From NCBI RefSeq assembly GCF_017833415.1, contig NZ_JAFICC010000006.1:224926-288925 (forward strand): 64,000 bases of DNA. Reading direction: 5' to 3'. The first letter of the stretch is position 1. Every line of letters begins with the position of its first letter. Below, one piece after another: positions 1-9,615 of the stretch. The notes under the pieces are model-generated. The model saw only the letters and a list, made by a program, of their open reading frames with translations, was not told the origin of the DNA and did no database searches. A program made the position numbers and the translations under genes. The DNA is from Flavobacterium sp. 1355 (GTDB taxonomy: Bacteria > Bacteroidota > Bacteroidia > Flavobacteriales > Flavobacteriaceae).

Positions 1-3000
1 GCATAAGAAAACGAAGTTCCGAGTCTGTTTTGAGACAAAGTTTCTAAGCTGCCAATCTGGTTTTTTTTGTTCTGTAATTCATAAAAGAAATCCAGGCTTG
101 TATTTTTAGAAAACAAATAACTGATTTTTGGCGCAATCTGATACCCTTCAAGATCATAGTTTTTTTCAGTAAAATCTTCAGAAAACAAAGTTGTCTTAAT
201 GCTTTTGGTAAAGAAATTAAACAACCAGCTTTTTTGATATAAATGTGTATACTGCAACTGATGCGAATTGTTTCTGACATCCTGAGAACCAATCGAAAGC
301 AGATTTTTTCCTTTATTAATAAGGTAAGAATAGGTTACGGAATGTTTTTGTTTTCCTCGGTTAAAATACAGACTGTTTCTTAAACTTGAATTTAAACCCA
401 GCATATTTTCATCTGAAGAATGAAACGGATTCAGTTCAAAATTTCCGCCATCGGTTTTTACTTTTCGATCCATTATAAACGAAGTCTGATTATAAAAATA
501 AGAAGCCAGTTTTTTGAAACCTGTTTGATTCTGCCATTGCAGCGGATTTAAAATTACAGATTGTGAAAATTTATTCTGATTGGTTTTGATATAAATCTGA
601 TTTGGTAAAAAGATACGGATAAACTTTGCCTGATCAGGAAAAGGAGCAACTTCAAACTCTTCCAGTTCCTGAACTCCATTTCCATTATAATCATTCCATG
701 TATAAACACCTTGCCCGGTTGGGACTTCTACATAAGTAAATTCCTGTTGCGCAATAGTTCCCGAACTGGTTTCATATGCCGTTCCGATTTGCATAAACTG
801 ATTAAAAAACCGGTCATTATACAAAATTCTGGAGTTTAATGAAGGTTCGCTTTTTCGTGAAGCATCTGTAAAATCAAGTGTTCGGTAACTTGCATAAACA
901 GCCAGATCTGTTTTTTTGTTTTGTATTAACTTGGATTTCAAAACATACATTTTTGAATCATTGACATGTTGCAGTAAACCATTTTGCAAACTATCATTAC
1001 GACGCTGTAAGTAGCCCAACTCTACAAAAACTTTGGTACTGTCACCGCGACCAACAAAAACGCCATATTCAGAAAATCTCTGGCTCAGGGCCGAAAACGT
1101 ATTGGTAACTTTATCTTTTTCCTGATTATCCTCAATCTGAATACTTCCGCCTACCCAGTTTTTCCCGAAATGATATTTGGTTTTGGTCTGATTTCTGATG
1201 AATTTTGAAGTTGAAGCTGTCGCATCAGAATTCAGAAAACTGCCATGATTTTCAATCGTCCATTTGTTCAGTTTAAGAAATGCATTTGCCGTGTGGCGCG
1301 AACCGGTATAGCTTTCTGTAAAATCCAGTTTGTCAAATTGATACGTAAATAAACCAATATCGGTAGTTTCTTTTTTAGAAAATAAATCAAGATTTAAACC
1401 CGTAACCAGCAAACTCTGATTTCCTAAAAGAGTTGAATTTAAATTCCAGTCGCGATTAAATTCGATATTGTACAAACGTTCTACAGACCTGAAATCTTCC
1501 TGCACAAATTGGTAATTTGCGAAAGCATCCAAAGTCCAGTCTCTGGTAAAAAGGCGTTTTTTTATATTTGTTTTTACAGCAACTCCTTTGTTGTCAGAAT
1601 CATCAATACCAGAAAATAAATTTTTATCATTATTACTCACTGCAACTTCAAAATCAACCAAAGTCTTTTCATCCGGATTATATTTTCCTAAAAAAGTAGC
1701 AACCTGAATTTTCATTGGGGCAACCAACTTTACTATGGGTTCATAATTTCCCTGCAAAATACCGTTTACAGGCGCAGCATATTCATAGATACGTTCGACA
1801 GAATTAGTGTTCTGTATGATATAATTTCCGAGATTGTTTCCGACAAGACTAAACTTTACATTATATAAAACATCTGCAGAGTTGTTTGAATATTCATAAA
1901 CTTCAATACCGTTTACAATTACCTTTTTGTATAAAATTTTATTGTCTGCATAAGCATCTTCATATGCAGAGGGTGCTGTCATTAAGTTTTGATCATCACC
2001 CGCCTGACTCAGAACCTGAACCTGTTCTGTAGAAAGGTTTTGCTGCAAAGGCTGGTTTTTCATATCATTTTCAGAATACAAATAACCGCCAAAACTCCAG
2101 CTTTTATTTTCATGAGTAGCCCCGGCATATGTCACCAGGCGATTGTAATTTCGATCAGAATATTGGTATTCTATATTGATACGCATTTCAGACGTAATCG
2201 TAAAAAGGGATGTAAAAACAATTTCGCCTGCATTATAATCAATTACATAATCGTTGTTTTCACCTCGTTTTAATAAAATACCATTCACATAAACACGTTC
2301 AGAGCCCGAAATAACCAAAACATACAATTCACCATTCTGGCCCTTTAATTTATATGGACCCTGATTCCCTTCCTGTCCTGTAAACGTACTTTTTGCATAT
2401 TGTCCTTTTACAAAAGAAACGGAAGCAAAAACATTGGTCTTGCTTTTTTCGGTATCAAAATCAAAACTTGCGGCAAGCCCCTGAACCTTTTTGTTGAAAC
2501 TTAAAAATTGCGTTTTCCTGTTTTCCAGAAAAACATCGCCTGCGCGAATGTTCCAGTCATCGCTGAAAAGTTCCATAAAAATATTATCAAACTGATCCAG
2601 TTTCTGGGAATATCCCCCATCCTGAAGCGGAATATTGCTGTCCTGCAATGACGCTCTCAAACTTACTTTGTCGGATAACTTTCCGGTAATCTGGAGATCC
2701 AGATTCGAATTGAGAACGGTGTTTTGATTATTACCAACCGTAACCCCGCGCGTAATGCTTCCGGAAGTGTTTAACCCATCAAACGGAGTGACTTTTTTGG
2801 CGTTTGTATTTTCTATTCTGTAAAGTTTTTCAGAACCTACATCATTACTCACCACCTGGCTATCCTGATAAAGCCCGTATTCCTTGGTAAGGAAATCTGG
2901 ATATCTCAAATAATTTACAATTAAAGTATCGGAAACTGAAGTGAATTTATCATTAAGAAGTAAAGTTCCTTTTTTGAAATCTATGGTATAAAGTGTAGAA

Positions 3001-3182
3001 TCAACAGGTTCGTTTCTGGTATTTAGCAACTCAAAAAAAGCAGAGTTGATGCTGAATTTTTCGAGATGGATAGTATCACGCGTTACAATTACTTTTTTGG
3101 TTTGGTACGATGATTCCGTTTCCTGCGCCTGAAGACCGGAATAAAAAAGAAGCACCGTAAAAAACAGTAATTTTTTCAACAT
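1..3182 (-). CDS. Large outer-membrane/surface protein, 3' end outside window
   Basis: Reading leftward from an ATG at 3182 the frame stays open for 1060 codons to the window edge, so the C-terminus is missing. Residues 1-20 form a signal peptide (MLKKLLFFTVLLFYSGLQAQ) ending in the usual AQ. The rest is rich in short alternating Tyr/Phe/Asn strands, as in outer-membrane barrels. A calcium-loop-like stretch, DYNGNGVQELEEFE, lies near residue 827, as seen in large Bacteroidota outer-membrane proteins. I recognise no named family; the early region with an NGILLKRGENNDYVIDY-type segment recalls repeats in SprA-like surface proteins, but that is only a resemblance. Divergently oriented from the AraC-type gene at 3411. 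Confidence 0.85.
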   Translation of the reverse strand, partial: MLKKLLFFTVLLFYSGLQAQETESSYQTKKVIVTRDTIHLEKFSINSAFFELLNTRNEPVDSTLYTIDFKKGTLLLNDKFTSVSDTLIVNYLRYPDFLTKEYGLYQDSQVVSNDVGSEKLYRIENTNAKKVTPFDGLNTSGSITRGVTVGNNQNTVLNSNLDLQITGKLSDKVSLRASLQDSNIPLQDGGYSQKLDQFDNIFMELFSDDWNIRAGDVFLENRKTQFLSFNKKVQGLAASFDFDTEKSKTNVFASVSFVKGQYAKSTFTGQEGNQGPYKLKGQNGELYVLVISGSERVYVNGILLKRGENNDYVIDYNAGEIVFTSLFTITSEMRINIEYQYSDRNYNRLVTYAGATHENKSWSFGGYLYSENDMKNQPLQQNLSTEQVQVLSQAGDDQNLMTAPSAYEDAYADNKILYKKVIVNGIEVYEYSNNSADVLYNVKFSLVGNNLGNYIIQNTNSVERIYEYAAPVNGILQGNYEPIVKLVAPMKIQVATFLGKYNPDEKTLVDFEVAVSNNDKNLFSGIDDSDNKGVAVKTNIKKRLFTRDWTLDAFANYQFVQEDFRSVERLYNIEFNRDWNLNSTLLGNQSLLVTGLNLDLFSKKETTDIGLFTYQFDKLDFTESYTGSRHTANAFLKLNKWTIENHGSFLNSDATASTSKFIRNQTKTKYHFGKNWVGGSIQIEDNQEKDKVTNTFSALSQRFSEYGVFVGRGDSTKVFVELGYLQRRNDSLQNGLLQHVNDSKMYVLKSKLIQNKKTDLAVYASYRTLDFTDASRKSEPSLNSRILYNDRFFNQFMQIGTAYETSSGTIAQQEFTYVEVPTGQGVYTWNDYNGNGVQELEEFEVAPFPDQAKFIRIFLPNQIYIKTNQNKFSQSVILNPLQWQNQTGFKKLASYFYNQTSFIMDRKVKTDGGNFELNPFHSSDENMLGLNSSLRNSLYFNRGKQKHSVTYSYLINKGKNLLSIGSQDVRNNSHQLQYTHLYQKSWLFNFFTKSIKTTLFSEDFTEKNYDLEGYQIAPKISYLFSKNTSLDFFYELQNKKNQIGSLETLSQNRLGTSFSY

Positions 3183-3377
3183 AAATACTTTAACTCCAAA
3201 AAGCCAAAAGTAGTATTTATAATTGGTAATCAGGACGTTTTTGCGTTTTGAAGTTTTTAGCCGGTTTACTTGTAATAGTTTTGATTTAGAAAGATTTGAA
3301 TAACGGTTTTACATTGATAATTAATAATTTATTAAATGATTCGATATTTTATTCTTACAATACATCATTCTTTTTTT

Positions 3378-3385
3378 TAGCTTTG
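3378..3385 (+). promoter_or_regulatory. Candidate promoter -7 element for the first AraC-type gene
   Basis: TAGCTTTG fits the Bacteroidota TAnnTTTG -7 consensus and lies 25 bp before the ATG at 3411. No clear TTG sits 19-21 bp upstream (TTC is found instead), so strength is uncertain. Confidence 0.45.
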
Positions 3386-3410
3386 TCAGTACAAAAACGA
3401 ATCTTACATT

Positions 3411-4472
3411 ATGGATACCGGCAAAGAACTTTTATTCTTTTTCAGTGCTTTGGGAGCTTTCAACGGAATTATCCTGGGGGTATATTTTTTCTTTTTTACA
3501 AAGAAAAAATACCTGACCAACTATTTCCTTGGAGCCCTTTTGTTTGCTTTGAGTATTAGAATTGCTAAATCTGTTTTTGTTTATTTTCACCCGGGTCTGC
3601 CAAGAATGTATTTGCAGTTTGGTCTCACAGCTTGTTTTTTTATTGGTCCCTGTTTATTTTACTTTATAAAATCGGCAGCAGACGAAGTCAATACTATGCC
3701 AAAATCATGGAAATGGTCGTTGATCTTTTGGGCAATCGTGATATTAAGTGCCGGTATTGCATTTCCGTATGAAGAATATCCCAAATTATGGGGCAACTAT
3801 TTTGTGAGGGTTATTTATTTCCAATGGTTCATTTATATTGTTTTATCCGGTTATACTATTAGAAAAGTCCTGAAAAAAATCGTTAGCAGAAAATTAAAAG
3901 CGACTCCTGCCGAAACCTGGTTTGGAATGCTCTTTTTGGGTAATTTTTTACTTTTTCTTTTTTATTTTCTTTCCCTAATGCGCGCTCCGGCTGTTACATA
4001 TATTAGTGGCGCAGTTGTTTTTTCTTTTATTCTGTATCTCATTATTTCGATTCTTTTATATAGGAAAAAAACAGACGATTTGTTTTTATTAAATGGGCAG
4101 AAACCTTCCGGAAAAAGAATAGAAGAATCTGAGGCTGCAATTTTATTTGAAAAACTGGAAAATATAATGACTGAAAAACAGCTTTATAAAAATCCAAATT
4201 TGAGTTTGCAGGATCTGGCACAAGAGCTCAGTATCTCGGGTCATCAATTGTCCCAATTTCTCAATAATAATGTCGGAAAGAATTTTACCAGTTTTATAAA
4301 TGAATTCAGAATCAGTGAAGCCTGCAGGATTATAATATCCAATGATAAAATTACTCTGGAAGCAATTGGCTATGATGTTGGTTTTAACTCTAAATCGACG
4401 TTTTTTGCCGCTTTTAAAAAACATACCGGAACCACACCGTTAAACTATCAATTGCAGGCAGTACAAACATAA
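3411..4472 (+). CDS. Membrane-anchored AraC-family transcriptional regulator (copy 1)
   Basis: A 353-residue protein with about seven hydrophobic helices over residues 1-220 and an AraC-type double helix-turn-helix at the C-terminus (roughly residues 260-350; the second helix unit is seen in AIGYDVGFNSKSTFFAAFKK and the ending TGTTPLNYQ). This architecture is a common Bacteroidota one-component regulator in which a membrane sensor domain is fused to a DNA-binding domain. The next gene, 2 nt downstream, is a clear paralogue along its whole length, so the pair arose by tandem duplication. The TonB-plug/barrel-type gene at 5677 in the same direction is a plausible target. Ligand unknown. Confidence 0.88.
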   Translation: MDTGKELLFFFSALGAFNGIILGVYFFFFTKKKYLTNYFLGALLFALSIRIAKSVFVYFHPGLPRMYLQFGLTACFFIGPCLFYFIKSAADEVNTMPKSWKWSLIFWAIVILSAGIAFPYEEYPKLWGNYFVRVIYFQWFIYIVLSGYTIRKVLKKIVSRKLKATPAETWFGMLFLGNFLLFLFYFLSLMRAPAVTYISGAVVFSFILYLIISILLYRKKTDDLFLLNGQKPSGKRIEESEAAILFEKLENIMTEKQLYKNPNLSLQDLAQELSISGHQLSQFLNNNVGKNFTSFINEFRISEACRIIISNDKITLEAIGYDVGFNSKSTFFAAFKKHTGTTPLNYQLQAVQT

Positions 4473-4474
4473 TT

Positions 4475-5530
4475 ATGAGTATAGGTAAAGAAATATTATT
4501 CTTTTTTGGTGCTTTGGGAGCTTTCAACGGAATTTTTCTAAGTCTGTATTTTTTCTTTTTTACAAGAAAAAAATACCTCACCAATTATTTTCTGGCCGCA
4601 TTGCTTTTAGTTTTAAGTATCAGGATTACGGTTACGGTTTTTGTCTATTTTAATAATGCCCTGCCCAGGACCTATCTTCAGATTGGGCTTTCTTCCTGTC
4701 TTTTAATTGGACCATTTTTATATTATTTTCTAAAAACAGGAATCAAAGGAATAACTGTTGTACCCTATTTGTGGAAACGAAATCTTATGATTTTATTTCT
4801 TTTCATATTGATATTTGGACTTTTATTTCCATACCAGAATTACCCTGTTTTATGGAATGAGTATATTGTGGCGGTTATTTTTGCAGAATGGTTTTTCTTT
4901 GTTTTTATTTCAGGTTTTGATAGCAGAGAGTTACTTCAGAAAATAGTAAATAAAAAAGAGGAAATTGTTCCGGCAGAAATGTGGTTTGGAATGATTTTCT
5001 TTGGTAATGCGGCTGTTTTTATCTTTTACTTTCTTGGCTTTGCCAGAGTTCCTTTTGTTTCGTGCCTTACAGGAGCAGTCTCTTTTACCTTTATTTTATA
5101 TCTAATTTTTCTGATTCTGCTAAATCGAAAAAAGACAGATGATTTGTTTCTGCTGTATAAAACTTCGGTAAAGAAAATGGAAGTTTCTGAAGTGGAATCT
5201 TTACTCAGAAAACTAAAAACTGTAGTGGTTGAAAAAGAGTTATATAAGAACTCCGATTTGTCTTTGCAGGATTTATCAAACGAAATGAAGATTCAGTCCT
5301 ATCAGTTGTCCCAGTTTTTGAATAATAATCTCGGGAAAAATTTTACCACTTTTATAAACGAGATAAGAATTAAGGAAGCTTGTGAAATTATACTTTCTAA
5401 TGATAAACAGACTTTGGAATCTATTGGTTATGATGTTGGTTTTAATTCGAAATCGACATTCTTTGCTGCTTTTAAAAAATATACCGGAACTACTCCGTTA
5501 AACTATCAATTGCAAAAATTATCGATTTAA
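4475..5530 (+). CDS. Membrane-anchored AraC-family transcriptional regulator (copy 2)
   Basis: A 351-residue paralogue of the preceding protein with the same start (MSIGKEILFFFGALGAFNG), the same multi-helix membrane domain and a nearly identical C-terminal AraC helix-turn-helix (SIGYDVGFNSKSTFFAAFKK). Separated from copy 1 by only 2 nt, so they are very probably co-transcribed. Differences concentrate in the loop regions between membrane helices, which suggests that sensing rather than DNA recognition has diverged (inference). They could heterodimerise or compete for the same operator. Confidence 0.88.
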   Translation: MSIGKEILFFFGALGAFNGIFLSLYFFFFTRKKYLTNYFLAALLLVLSIRITVTVFVYFNNALPRTYLQIGLSSCLLIGPFLYYFLKTGIKGITVVPYLWKRNLMILFLFILIFGLLFPYQNYPVLWNEYIVAVIFAEWFFFVFISGFDSRELLQKIVNKKEEIVPAEMWFGMIFFGNAAVFIFYFLGFARVPFVSCLTGAVSFTFILYLIFLILLNRKKTDDLFLLYKTSVKKMEVSEVESLLRKLKTVVVEKELYKNSDLSLQDLSNEMKIQSYQLSQFLNNNLGKNFTTFINEIRIKEACEIILSNDKQTLESIGYDVGFNSKSTFFAAFKKYTGTTPLNYQLQKLSI

Positions 5531-5579
5531 GGATGTAACATTACGAGACTTTGGACTCCAAAAAGAAGTTCAAATTTAT

Positions 5580-5598
5580 AAATCCGTACTCCGGATTT
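5580..5598 (+). other. Small perfect hairpin downstream of the AraC pair
   Basis: AAATCCG, loop TACTC, CGGATTT: a perfect 7-bp stem in the leader between the second regulator gene and the outer-membrane gene. It is not followed by a T-run, so a terminator is doubtful. Confidence 0.4.
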
Positions 5599-5624
5599 CT
5601 GTTTCAACGACCTCAAAAAGTGAT

Positions 5625-5664
5625 TTAAGACTGACTTTTGCTCCAATCAAAAGTCAAATCTTAA
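5625..5664. promoter_or_regulatory. Interrupted palindrome just upstream of outer-membrane gene (possible operator)
   Basis: TTAAGA-CT-GACTTTTG, 7-nt spacer, CAAAAGTC-AAA-TCTTAA: two matching 6-bp and 8-bp blocks in inverted orientation ending 12 bp before the ATG at 5677. The position and dyad symmetry suit a binding site for a dimeric regulator such as the neighbouring AraC-type proteins, or an RNA hairpin in the 5' leader. Function is inferred only. Confidence 0.4.
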
Positions 5665-5676
5665 CCCTAAAATTTT

Positions 5677-8073
5677 ATGAGGTTTCTAATTTCAATTTTC
5701 ATTTTTATTTATTGTTTGTTTTTTTCTTCCATGATAAAAGCACAATCGATTAAAGCAATTTCAGGTAAGGTTGTTAATCAGAATAATGAACCCATGATGG
5801 GTAGCGCACTGTTGTTATCTGTTCGGGATTCTGTGATTATTAAACAGCATGATTTTTTAGAAGGGGAGTTTCAATTATCAAATATCAATCAAAAAGAAGT
5901 TTTAATGAAACTAACATCGGTAGAATTTGCCGATATGTTTTTACACATTTCCTATGAAGGAAAGGAAAATGTAAATCTGGGTTCGGTTATAATTTCTGAA
6001 AAAAACAATCAATTAAACGAAGTCGTCATAAAAAGCCAGGCGCCATTATTAAAATATGCTGCAAATGGAACAATAAGCGTAAATGTGGCCAATACTTTGC
6101 TTGCAACCAGCAATTCCGTTAATGAATTATTGGGACGTGTGCCGAATGTTGTAGTGTCTGAAGGGCAAGTCAGTGTTTTAGGAAAAGGCGAAGCCATAAT
6201 TTACTTAAATGGAATTTTGATTAATTATGAACGTTTTGCAGCTATTCCCGTTTCGCAAATTGCCAGTATTGAAGTAGTTGCTAATCCATCATCAAAATAT
6301 GATGCAGAAGGAAAAGCTGTCATTAATATTATTACCAAAAAAAATATTGAAAACGGTATAATGGGTTCGGCAACACAACAAATTACCGTTTCTAAATTTG
6401 CAGGAACAAGTACCAATACATTATTTGATTTTAATTATACCAAGGGGAGATTTTCCTTTGTAACCAATTACGGATTGCAATTGGGAAAAGGAAGAGAATT
6501 ATTATTTACCACCAGAACAAGGCCAAATCCTGATGAATATATGAGGTCAGAATTGACCACAGACTGGAAAAGGCAGTTTAATAATTATTCTAATTTTGGT
6601 TTTGGACTGCAATATACATTCTCGCCAAAAAGTTACCTTTCTTTAGCATACAGTGGCAACATTGAAGATTTAGGAGGAGTTGTAGCAAGCCGGAATTTAA
6701 TAACAGATAATACAAGTTCCAGTTTTTATGCAACCGATATTGCCAAAAACGATGTGTTACTCAATCAATTTGTCAATTTAAATTATAATTTGATTACAGA
6801 CAAAAAAGGGTCTTCATTGTTTTTAGCAGGTCAATATTCTGATTTTAACGGAAACATAAATGATTTTATTGAAGAAAACGGAGTAGTAAATAATTTAAAT
6901 ACGCTCAAATATCTCAAGAATATTGTAGGCAGTACAACTGATATTATTACTGTTCAGGCCGACCTTTCAAAAAAAATAAACGAAAAAAATAAATTAGATG
7001 CCGGAGCAAAATTTAGTTATGCCAATATAAATTCGGCAACAGATTTTTTGACTTCAGAAAATAAAGAAGCAGGTTTTGAACCAGATGAGGAACTTTCGAG
7101 CGATTTTAGTTATGAAGAAAAAATAAAAGCGGTTTATTTTTCTTATGGCAGAACTTTTAGCGAAAAACTCGATATTTCTATTGGTGCCCGCGGCGAATGG
7201 ACACGCTATAATCTCGCGACAACAGCAAGAGGAAATCAGCAATTTGAAAAAAGCTACAACAATTTTTTCCCGAACCTGCTTTTAAATTTTACCATTTCAG
7301 ATCATCTAAAAGGACATTTTTCATACGTTTCAAGAATTACAAGACCAAGATATCAGGCTTTGAATCCGTATGTAATTTATCAGGACCCGTTTACAACTAT
7401 AGAAGGAAATCCAAATTTGCTGCCAGAAAAAGTTCATGCTTTTGAAATAGGAGCGATGTTCAAAAAGTTTGATTTCAAACTGGGCTACACCTATAAAATT
7501 GATGCTATTAGTGGTGCGGCATTGCGTGGGGACAAACCAAATAGTTATGTATTACGTTCCTTAAATCTGGAAAAGGAAGATAGTTTTTTTGCTTCGGCAT
7601 CACGATCTATTAGCAACAAATGGTGGAATTCTGTTAATACGCTAAGTATGAGCGTTACCAAAGTAACAGATAATTTTTACGAATACGAAACAGGCCCTGT
7701 AAAACCTCAGATCTATTTATACTCAAACAATACTTTTACAATTCCAAACCTGTTCAAAATACAATTGCTTGCCTGGTATCTGGGAGAGAAAAGTTACGGA
7801 CTGCGAAGTGATAACGACAGGTCTGTAGTTACGTTAGGAATTGAGAAAAACTTTTTTAAAGATGCCTTAAAACTGAACTTTACTGCAAATGATATTTTTA
7901 ACACCTTCAACGTTTCAGGAAATTATGATGTCGGACAAACCGAAATTTATTATCACAGAACGTATACAATGAATTACTTTAGACTTGTAGCAGCGTATAG
8001 TTTTGGAAATTCAAAAAAGACAACGTATAAGAAAACCGAAATTGAGCAAAGTGAAAATAACAGGGCGAGATAA
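5677..8073 (+). CDS. Outer-membrane beta-barrel protein, TonB-receptor-like (OMP_b-brl_3 type)
   Basis: A 798-residue protein: signal peptide (residues 1-23, ending KAQ), a carboxypeptidase-regulatory-like domain (about 28-105; ISGKVVNQNNEPMMGSALLL), a plug-like domain (about 115-215; NELLGRVPNVVVSEGQVSVL and SIEVVANPSSKYDAEGKAVI) and a long barrel of alternating aromatic strands to the C-terminus. This is the usual organisation of the outer-membrane family that is smaller than SusC and lacks a standard TonB box. The regulator pair immediately upstream on the same strand suggests local control. Substrate not predictable. Confidence 0.88.
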   Translation: MRFLISIFIFIYCLFFSSMIKAQSIKAISGKVVNQNNEPMMGSALLLSVRDSVIIKQHDFLEGEFQLSNINQKEVLMKLTSVEFADMFLHISYEGKENVNLGSVIISEKNNQLNEVVIKSQAPLLKYAANGTISVNVANTLLATSNSVNELLGRVPNVVVSEGQVSVLGKGEAIIYLNGILINYERFAAIPVSQIASIEVVANPSSKYDAEGKAVINIITKKNIENGIMGSATQQITVSKFAGTSTNTLFDFNYTKGRFSFVTNYGLQLGKGRELLFTTRTRPNPDEYMRSELTTDWKRQFNNYSNFGFGLQYTFSPKSYLSLAYSGNIEDLGGVVASRNLITDNTSSSFYATDIAKNDVLLNQFVNLNYNLITDKKGSSLFLAGQYSDFNGNINDFIEENGVVNNLNTLKYLKNIVGSTTDIITVQADLSKKINEKNKLDAGAKFSYANINSATDFLTSENKEAGFEPDEELSSDFSYEEKIKAVYFSYGRTFSEKLDISIGARGEWTRYNLATTARGNQQFEKSYNNFFPNLLLNFTISDHLKGHFSYVSRITRPRYQALNPYVIYQDPFTTIEGNPNLLPEKVHAFEIGAMFKKFDFKLGYTYKIDAISGAALRGDKPNSYVLRSLNLEKEDSFFASASRSISNKWWNSVNTLSMSVTKVTDNFYEYETGPVKPQIYLYSNNTFTIPNLFKIQLLAWYLGEKSYGLRSDNDRSVVTLGIEKNFFKDALKLNFTANDIFNTFNVSGNYDVGQTEIYYHRTYTMNYFRLVAAYSFGNSKKTTYKKTEIEQSENNRAR

Positions 8074-8080
8074 AAATTAA

Positions 8081-8130
8081 AAAAAGGGGTTTCACCATAA
8101 GTAAAACCCCTTTCAGAACTAATTTTTTTT
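8081..8130. terminator. Bidirectional terminator
   Basis: AAAGGGGTTT (8083-8092) pairs with AAACCCCTTT (8104-8113) across an 11-nt loop, with T-rich sequence after it on both strands. It separates the convergent barrel and aspartate kinase genes. Confidence 0.75.
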
Positions 8131-8143
8131 TAACCGAAAAAAA

Positions 8144-9403
8144 CTAATTTAATTCCTTTGTTACAATCTGCATCGTCTCGCGGCTTACCTGTTTTAATAA
8201 AACCGCTTTGTTTTGTTCAACAGTCTGAGCAGCTTGTTCAGTAAAATGACGAATGGTATATAATGTCACATTTTCGCTGTAATCTACTTTGAATTTTTTC
8301 GACAGAATTGCGTTCAGTTCATTGAAATTCCCAAATTTATCTTCTACACAAACAGAGAAACTAATAGCAGAATTCTGGATCAGGTTTACTTTGATTTTGA
8401 ATTCATGGAATAAGCCAAAAATTTCACTGATATTTTCCTCCATAATAAAAGAGAAATCTATTGACGAAAGAGAAATCAAAAGTTGCTCTCTTTTTACGAT
8501 AAAACATGGATATTGCGGTTCTAAATCGACCCCTTTTGAAACACAAGTTCCTTTTAATAATGGATTAATGAACGATTTTACATAAAGCGGAATTTCTTTT
8601 TTCTGTAAAGGCTGTAATGTTTTTGGGTGAATAACCGTTGCGCCATAAAAAGCCAGTTCGATTGCTTCACGATAAGATATCTGGTTTAACAAACTTGCAT
8701 TTTCAAAATAACGCGGATCAGCATTCATTACTCCCGGAACATCTTTCCAGATTGTCACGCTTTCAGCATTCAGGCAATACGCAAAAATTCCGGCAGTGTA
8801 ATCAGACCCTTCACGTCCTAACGTAGTTGTAAAATTATTTTCATCGGCACCCAAAAATCCCTGTGTAATATTTAATATTTTTCTCGGAACATTTGTACTG
8901 ATATTTAGTTGAGTAGCTTCCCAGTCTACCTCTGCATCTCTGTAATTTGCATCGGTTTTAATAAAGTTACGAACATCAAGCCACTGTGTTTTAATTCCCA
9001 TGAAGTTCATGAAATGACTTAAAATAGTAGTCGAAATCAATTCTCCCACACTCACAACCTGATCATAAACAAAATTGTAATTTGGTGACTTATTATGCTC
9101 AAGGAAATTTTCAAGTTCAGAAAACTGAAAATTCACTGCCGCAAAAACCTCATGGTTTTCATCTTCAAATAAATCTAATATTATTTGATTGTGGTAATTT
9201 TTTATTTCTTGCAAAGAAGCGTTAAGCGCCACAGGATTCTCAAAATAATTCTTGATAACAACTTCAAGAGCATTCGTCGTTTTTCCCATAGCCGAAACTA
9301 CCAAAATTACATCCTCATAACCTACTTTCTGTAAAACGTCGTACACGTTTTTAATTCCATTTGCATCTTTTACAGATGCTCCTCCAAATTTAAATACTCT
9401 CAT
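8144..9403 (-). CDS. Aspartate kinase
   Basis: 419 residues beginning MRVFKFGGASV, the ATP/aspartate-binding N-terminal motif (KFGGxSV) of aspartate kinases, with later family motifs (GREGSDYTAG near residue 205, WKDVPGVMNADPR near 225) and a C-terminal regulatory region expected to hold ACT domains (about 300-400). It phosphorylates aspartate, the first step to lysine, threonine and methionine. Monofunctional in length; no homoserine dehydrogenase domain follows. Apparently a single-gene unit on the minus strand with a 5' leader containing a hairpin at 9428-9449. Which amino acid feeds back on it cannot be told from sequence. Confidence 0.93.
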   Translation of the reverse strand: MRVFKFGGASVKDANGIKNVYDVLQKVGYEDVILVVSAMGKTTNALEVVIKNYFENPVALNASLQEIKNYHNQIILDLFEDENHEVFAAVNFQFSELENFLEHNKSPNYNFVYDQVVSVGELISTTILSHFMNFMGIKTQWLDVRNFIKTDANYRDAEVDWEATQLNISTNVPRKILNITQGFLGADENNFTTTLGREGSDYTAGIFAYCLNAESVTIWKDVPGVMNADPRYFENASLLNQISYREAIELAFYGATVIHPKTLQPLQKKEIPLYVKSFINPLLKGTCVSKGVDLEPQYPCFIVKREQLLISLSSIDFSFIMEENISEIFGLFHEFKIKVNLIQNSAISFSVCVEDKFGNFNELNAILSKKFKVDYSENVTLYTIRHFTEQAAQTVEQNKAVLLKQVSRETMQIVTKELN

Positions 9404-9427
9404 TGTTAATTTTAGATTTTTAGTTTT

Positions 9428-9449
9428 AGATTTCAGATGAATGAAATCT
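9428..9449 (-). other. Hairpin in 5' leader of aspartate kinase gene
   Basis: AGATTTCA, 6-nt loop, TGAAATCT: a perfect 8-bp stem 25 nt before the aspartate kinase ATG on the minus strand. No leader peptide or long T-run on that strand was found, so attenuation is not supported. It could be a terminator remnant of the adjoining repeat. Confidence 0.35.
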
Positions 9450-9469
9450 GCTATTTTTTATGGTTTTTT

Positions 9470-9605
9470 TGCCACAGATTAAATGATTCTCCAGATTTTT
9501 TAGCCACTAATTTCACAAATTTTCACTAATTTATTCGTGCCAATTCGTGAAATTCGTGGCATACTGACAAAGATTTTAAAATCATTTCAATCGTGTAATC
9601 TGTAG
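9470..9605. repeat. Flavobacterial intergenic repeat with GCCACAGATT/ATTCGTGGC motifs
   Basis: The region holds GCCACAGATT, GCCACTAATTTCAC, ATTCGTGCCAATTCGTG and AATTCGTGGC within about 90 bp, a patchwork of related inverted motifs. The same core, CACGAATTACACTAATTTT and its complement, forms the perfect palindrome at 41707-41774, and TAGCCACGAATTTTATT occurs at about 36333. It therefore appears to be a dispersed repeat family. Confidence 0.6.
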
Positions 9606-9615
9606 CAGAATATTT

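Noticed and set aside
1989..2273. 94-codon open frame on the + strand inside the large outer-membrane gene
   Set aside because: It lies opposite a continuous long coding frame, has no recognisable domain and reflects the reverse complement of that gene.
9428..9449. Attenuator for the aspartate kinase gene
   Set aside because: Only one hairpin without a T-run on the coding strand, and no Thr/Lys/Met-rich leader peptide was found.
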